Of a DNA stretch of 7,884 nucleotides, positions 5,966-7,884 are shown in pieces. The DNA lies in assembly GCA_022709775.1 (NCBI GenBank), contig JAKLIE010000064.1, positions 1 to 7,884 on the forward strand, given 5' to 3'. This DNA is from Pseudomonadota bacterium (GTDB lineage Bacteria; Pseudomonadota; Gammaproteobacteria; Burkholderiales; Casimicrobiaceae). Position 1 is the first letter of the stretch. Every line of letters starts with the position of its first letter. Under the pieces are notes generated by a model, which saw only the letters and a program-made list of their open reading frames with translations, was not told the DNA's origin and searched no databases. The translations under genes and the position numbers were made by a program.

Positions 5966-6811
5966 GTGTCGTCTCTGACCCCACTCTCGCTCACCGTCCG
6001 CCGCGCGCTCGCGCAGTCGGGCCTGGTGCCCGTCGACGCGCAGGTGCTGCTCGCGCACGTGCTTGGCGTCGGACGGGCCTGGCTGATCGCGCACGCCACC
6101 GATCCGCTGCCGCGCGATCGCGTGGACGGGTTCTTCGCACTCGCGAAGCGGCGGCGCGACGGTGAGCCGGTCGCCTACCTGACCGGCCGCCGCGAATTCC
6201 GCGGCCTCGACCTCGAGGTGACGCCCGCGGTGCTCGTGCCGCGCCCGGAGACCGAGACGCTCGTCGAGTGCGCGCTCGAGCGCCTGCCCGCGGGACGGCC
6301 GCTCGCAGTCGTCGACCTGGGTACGGGCTCGGGCGCCATCGCGCTGGCGATCGCCAGTGAGCGGCCGCTCGCGCGGGTGTACGCCACCGATGCGTCGTAC
6401 GATGCGCTCGCGGTCGCGAGGGGCAACGCCATGCGGCTCGGTCTCGTGAACGTGACGGTCTTGCAGGGCGACTGGTACGACGCGCTTTCGGCGGATGCCG
6501 GCCCGTTCGACCTCATCGCCGCGAACCCGCCGTACGTCGCGGCCGGCGACTCGCACCTCGACGAGGGCGACCTGCGCTTCGAACCCATCCGCGCCCTCAC
6601 GCCAGGCGGCGACGGGCTCGACGCACTGCGTGCGATCGTTGCAGGCGCACCGGCGCGACTCGTGGCGGGCGGCTGGCTCGCCGTCGAGCACGGCTACGAC
6701 CAGTCCGACGCGGTGCGGGCGCTGTTCGCGGCGGCGGGATTCGAGGCGGTCGAGGCGCGACGGGATCTTGCCGGGATTCCGCGGGTCGTGGCGGGGCGCA
6801 AGCCGGAGTAG
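5966..6811 (+). CDS. prmC: Release factor glutamine methyltransferase
   Basis: PrmC (HemK) transfers a methyl group from S-adenosylmethionine to the glutamine of the GGQ motif of RF1 and RF2, which speeds termination. From GTG 5966 the product is 281 residues, matching the usual 275-290. It has the N-terminal helical domain (LTVRRALAQSGLVPVDAQVL), the linker EPVAYLTGRREFRGLDLEV and LVPRPETETLVE. SAM-binding motif I is DLGTGSG at 117-123, and the catalytic NPPY motif is at 187-190. The start is weakly supported: no good ribosome-binding site precedes GTG 5966, and codons 4-7 lie on a fragment resembling the palindromic repeat. The frame stays open far upstream through the acetyltransferase gene, but that part shows no PrmC similarity. 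It lies 50 bases after the acetyltransferase stop and probably shares the prfA transcript. Confidence 0.93.
   Translation: MSSLTPLSLTVRRALAQSGLVPVDAQVLLAHVLGVGRAWLIAHATDPLPRDRVDGFFALAKRRRDGEPVAYLTGRREFRGLDLEVTPAVLVPRPETETLVECALERLPAGRPLAVVDLGTGSGAIALAIASERPLARVYATDASYDALAVARGNAMRLGLVNVTVLQGDWYDALSADAGPFDLIAANPPYVAAGDSHLDEGDLRFEPIRALTPGGDGLDALRAIVAGAPARLVAGGWLAVEHGYDQSDAVRALFAAAGFEAVEARRDLAGIPRVVAGRKPE
5974..5985 (+). repeat. Possible half-copy of the palindromic repeat at the prmC start
   Basis: TCTGACCCCACT matches 11 of 12 bases of the right half of the canonical unit (TCTGACCCTACT); the left half is missing. It overlaps the first codons of prmC. At twelve bases this could be chance, but its location on the far side of the inserted acetyltransferase gene makes it notable. 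Confidence 0.35.
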
Positions 6812-6833
6812 GCGGAAGTCGGGATCGACTCTC

Positions 6834-6853
6834 GGGTCGGGGCCGTACCCTTT
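6834..6853 (+). terminator. Weak stem-loop after prmC
   Basis: GGGT and ACCC flank CGGGGCCGT, followed by TTT, 23 bases after the prmC stop. The stem is short and the T-run poor, so termination is uncertain. The inner GGGGCCGTACCC also resembles the variant repeat GGGGTCGTACCCC at 4051-4063, so it may be a decayed repeat copy. Confidence 0.25.
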
Positions 6854-6963
6854 CGGTGAACCCGCATTCGACGAATCGGACGCTTCGCAGCGGCCGAGGT
6901 CTTGCGGTTGTAACCCCGCCTTATGGCGATTCGTCGCATCGGTATGCGATCCGTCAGCGCCGA

Positions 6964-6980
6964 CCCGCAGAATGCGGGGC
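6964..6980 (+). other. Small hairpin immediately before the 6981 ATG
   Basis: CCCGCA and TGCGGG pair around GAA, ending three bases before ATG 6981. The right arm contains the only GGGG that could serve as a ribosome-binding site. If transcribed, the hairpin would tend to hide it. It may also be chance in GC-rich DNA. Confidence 0.25.
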
Positions 6981-7127
6981 ATGGATACCCGCCTCGCCCC
7001 GCCGAGCGCTCCTCCGCCCCGGCCCTCCCGCGGGAGGCGCCTTGTCGATTTCGCGGATCCCGCCGTCTGGGCGTGGATGGCGGTCGCCGTGCTGCTCGTC
7101 GTTCCCGCCGCGGTGACGCTGACCTGA
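6981..7127 (+). CDS. Possible small single-helix membrane protein
   Basis: This is a 48-residue open frame from ATG 6981 (an in-frame ATG at 6972 would add three residues). Residues 1-20 are Pro/Arg-rich (PPSAPPPRPSRGRR). Residues about 28-47 form one hydrophobic helix (AVWAWMAVAVLLVVPAAV) that ends at the stop, so the protein would have a cytoplasmic N-terminus and a C-terminal membrane anchor. No good ribosome-binding site is present apart from GGGG next to the ATG. I do not recognise a family. The clean positive-inside pattern supports it, but GC-rich DNA produces Ala/Val-rich frames by chance, so this is a weak call. Confidence 0.35.
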   Translation: MDTRLAPPSAPPPRPSRGRRLVDFADPAVWAWMAVAVLLVVPAAVTLT

Positions 7128-7149
7128 CGGCAGAAGCGCAAGGTCACGG

Positions 7150-7176
7150 AAAAGTAGGGGTCAGCCCCGCCTTTTG
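7150..7176 (+). repeat. Variant palindromic repeat downstream of the small ORF
   Basis: AAAAGTAGGGGTCAG followed by CCCCGCCTTTT. The core is GGGGTCAGCCCC (7157-7168), lacking the A before the C-run that canonical copies have. It is in the TCAG orientation, while all canonical copies downstream are TCTG. Confidence 0.75.
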
Positions 7177-7206
7177 CGGATGGCGGGTTCGAAGGGATGG
7201 CTTGGC

Positions 7207-7336
7207 TGATAGTAGGGTCTGACCCTACTTATCATGGCTGATAGTAGGGCCTGGCTGACAGAGGGTCTGACCCTACTTATTGATTTGGATAGTAGGGTCT
7301 GACCCTACTTATCATTGGGTCTGACCCTGCTTATCC
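7207..7336 (+). repeat. Array of palindromic repeats between the small ORF and the Ldh-family gene
   Basis: Complete GGGTCTGACCC cores are at 7215-7225, 7263-7273, 7295-7305 and 7317-7327, all in the same orientation. An isolated left arm GATAGTAGGG lies at 7240-7249. Here the arms extend to GATAGTA and TACTTATC/TACTTATTG, unlike the GGGGAAAGTA / TACTTTT arms of the 5187-5385 array. Units are separated by short TGGCTGA-like or TTGGAT spacers; TGGCTGATAGTAGGG occurs at 7203-7217 and again at 7235-7249, suggesting local tandem duplication. Confidence 0.9.
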
Positions 7337-7349
7337 TTATCCTGCTTGT

Positions 7350-7371
7350 GGCGACCCGTCGTTTTGTCGCC
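7350..7371 (-). other. Stem-loop after the Ldh-family gene
   Basis: GGCGAC (7350-7355) and GTCGCC (7366-7371) can form a six-base stem with a ten-base loop, 12 bases past the minus-strand stop codon. No T-tract follows on that strand, so it is at best a weak 3' end signal. Confidence 0.25.
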
Positions 7372-7382
7372 GGTATGCGGGT

Positions 7383-7884
7383 CTACAGCTGCCGGGGCAT
7401 GGCGACGCCGAGCTTGTCCGCCCACGGCGCGAGCGAGGGCAGGATCGTAGGGTGCAGCAGGACGCCGCGCTCGATCTGCTCGCGCAGAAGCTTCATGCCG
7501 CGCTCGCCGGGCAGGCGCACGCGCTCGACGCCGTCGCGGGGTGTTGCATCGTGGCAGGCGCCCACGAGCCAATCCATTTGACGCAGGAACGCGTCGAGCC
7601 CGCCGAACGCACGAGGGTCGAGCGCTTGCACGAATACCGTCGCGCCCCAGCCCTCCTTCGGGTCCGCGCGGCCGAAGCCCGCGAGCGCTGCGGTCATCGC
7701 CTCGATCATCAGCGCGAGCGCATAGCCCTTGTGTCCTGCCTCGAGGCCGCCCAGCGGCAGCAGCGTGCCTTTCGGCTCGTTGAACAGGACCGCTGGATCG
7801 TCGGTCGCGTTGCCGGCGGCGTCCTGCACCCATGGATGCGGCAACTTCGCGCCGGCCTTGAACAGCCGCGCCGTCAAACCGTTG
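7383..7884 (-). CDS. Ldh-family NAD(P)-dependent dehydrogenase (malate/L-lactate/ureidoglycolate type), C-terminal part
   Basis: The frame is open from the window edge to TAG 7383-7385, giving 166 residues of the C-terminus; the start lies beyond the window. Sequence features match the Ldh_2 (malate/L-lactate dehydrogenase-like) family, which is unrelated to the classical Rossmann LDH/MDH: a D-P-x-x-L-F turn before GTLLPLGG, then GHKGYALALMIEAMTAALAG, the conserved Gly/Lys helix region near the nucleotide site, then the FVQALDPRAFGG strand-turn. The end (RLPGERGMKLLREQIERGVLL) fits the usual 'PGE' and terminal helix of the family. Members oxidise or reduce 2-hydroxy acids such as malate, L-lactate, sulfolactate or ureidoglycolate; the substrate cannot be told from this fragment. 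It is transcribed towards the prmC cluster and the repeat array lies at its 3' end. Confidence 0.85.
   Translation of the reverse strand, partial: NGLTARLFKAGAKLPHPWVQDAAGNATDDPAVLFNEPKGTLLPLGGLEAGHKGYALALMIEAMTAALAGFGRADPKEGWGATVFVQALDPRAFGGLDAFLRQMDWLVGACHDATPRDGVERVRLPGERGMKLLREQIERGVLLHPTILPSLAPWADKLGVAMPRQL

Noticed and set aside
5925..5978. 17-codon ORF between the acetyltransferase and prmC
   Set aside because: Very short, no good ribosome-binding site; its stop falling in the repeat remnant is probably chance. A leader peptide for prmC cannot be excluded but has no support.
6812..6980. tRNA or other structured RNA gene between prmC and the small ORF
   Set aside because: Only short local stems are seen; no cloverleaf or TΨC-like sequence could be formed by eye.
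5918..7147. 409-codon minus-strand frame opposite prmC
   Set aside because: Shadow of prmC, with low-complexity Arg-rich translation.
7150..7336. Insertion sequence with terminal inverted repeats
   Set aside because: No transposase-like frame lies between or beside the palindromes within the window.

Overview
The window is GC-rich throughout and carries the hemA–prfA–prmC gene order (first step of tetrapyrrole synthesis, release factor 1, and the methyltransferase that modifies release factors). With TAGAAT-like -10 boxes and FNR-type palindromes, this points to a betaproteobacterium (Burkholderiales/Rhodocyclales-like). That placement is inference; no rRNA or other decisive marker is present.

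Layout. Positions 1-1427 (minus) hold the N-terminal 475 residues of a large exported protein: signal peptide, a beta-rich region of unknown type, a DUF11-like repeat and the start of a prealbumin-like domain. Positions 1428-1814 have no convincing gene but contain a perfect FNR/Anr-type box (1525-1538). Positions 1815-2455 (minus) are a small membrane-anchored or exported protein of unknown function, split by an apparent one-base frameshift near 2282. A 180-bp divergent spacer with a second FNR-like box and a TAGAAT box leads into hemA (2635-3909, plus). prfA (4090-5175), a GNAT N-acetyltransferase (5175-5915) and prmC (5966-6811) follow on the same strand. A doubtful 48-residue single-helix ORF (6981-7127, plus) and the C-terminal part of an Ldh-family NAD(P)-dependent dehydrogenase (7383-7884, minus) close the window.

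The most striking feature is a family of short odd-length palindromes with core GGGTC(A/T)GACCC, often extended by AAAGTA / TACTTT arms. About fifteen full or degraded copies lie almost entirely at gene borders: between hemA and prfA (one directly before the prfA start codon), between prfA and the acetyltransferase domain, at the prmC start, and in a dense array between the small ORF and the Ldh gene. Six copies between prfA and the acetyltransferase fold are read through without a stop, so the predicted acetyltransferase carries about 75 N-terminal residues made largely of translated repeat. The acetyltransferase gene sits between prfA and prmC, which often adjoin, and has repeat sequence on both sides. 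This suggests a repeat-associated insertion into a housekeeping operon. The copies resemble REP-type elements moved by a RAYT transposase elsewhere in the genome, or in-frame palindromic elements such as those of Rickettsia. No transposase is visible in this window, so the mechanism is inference.
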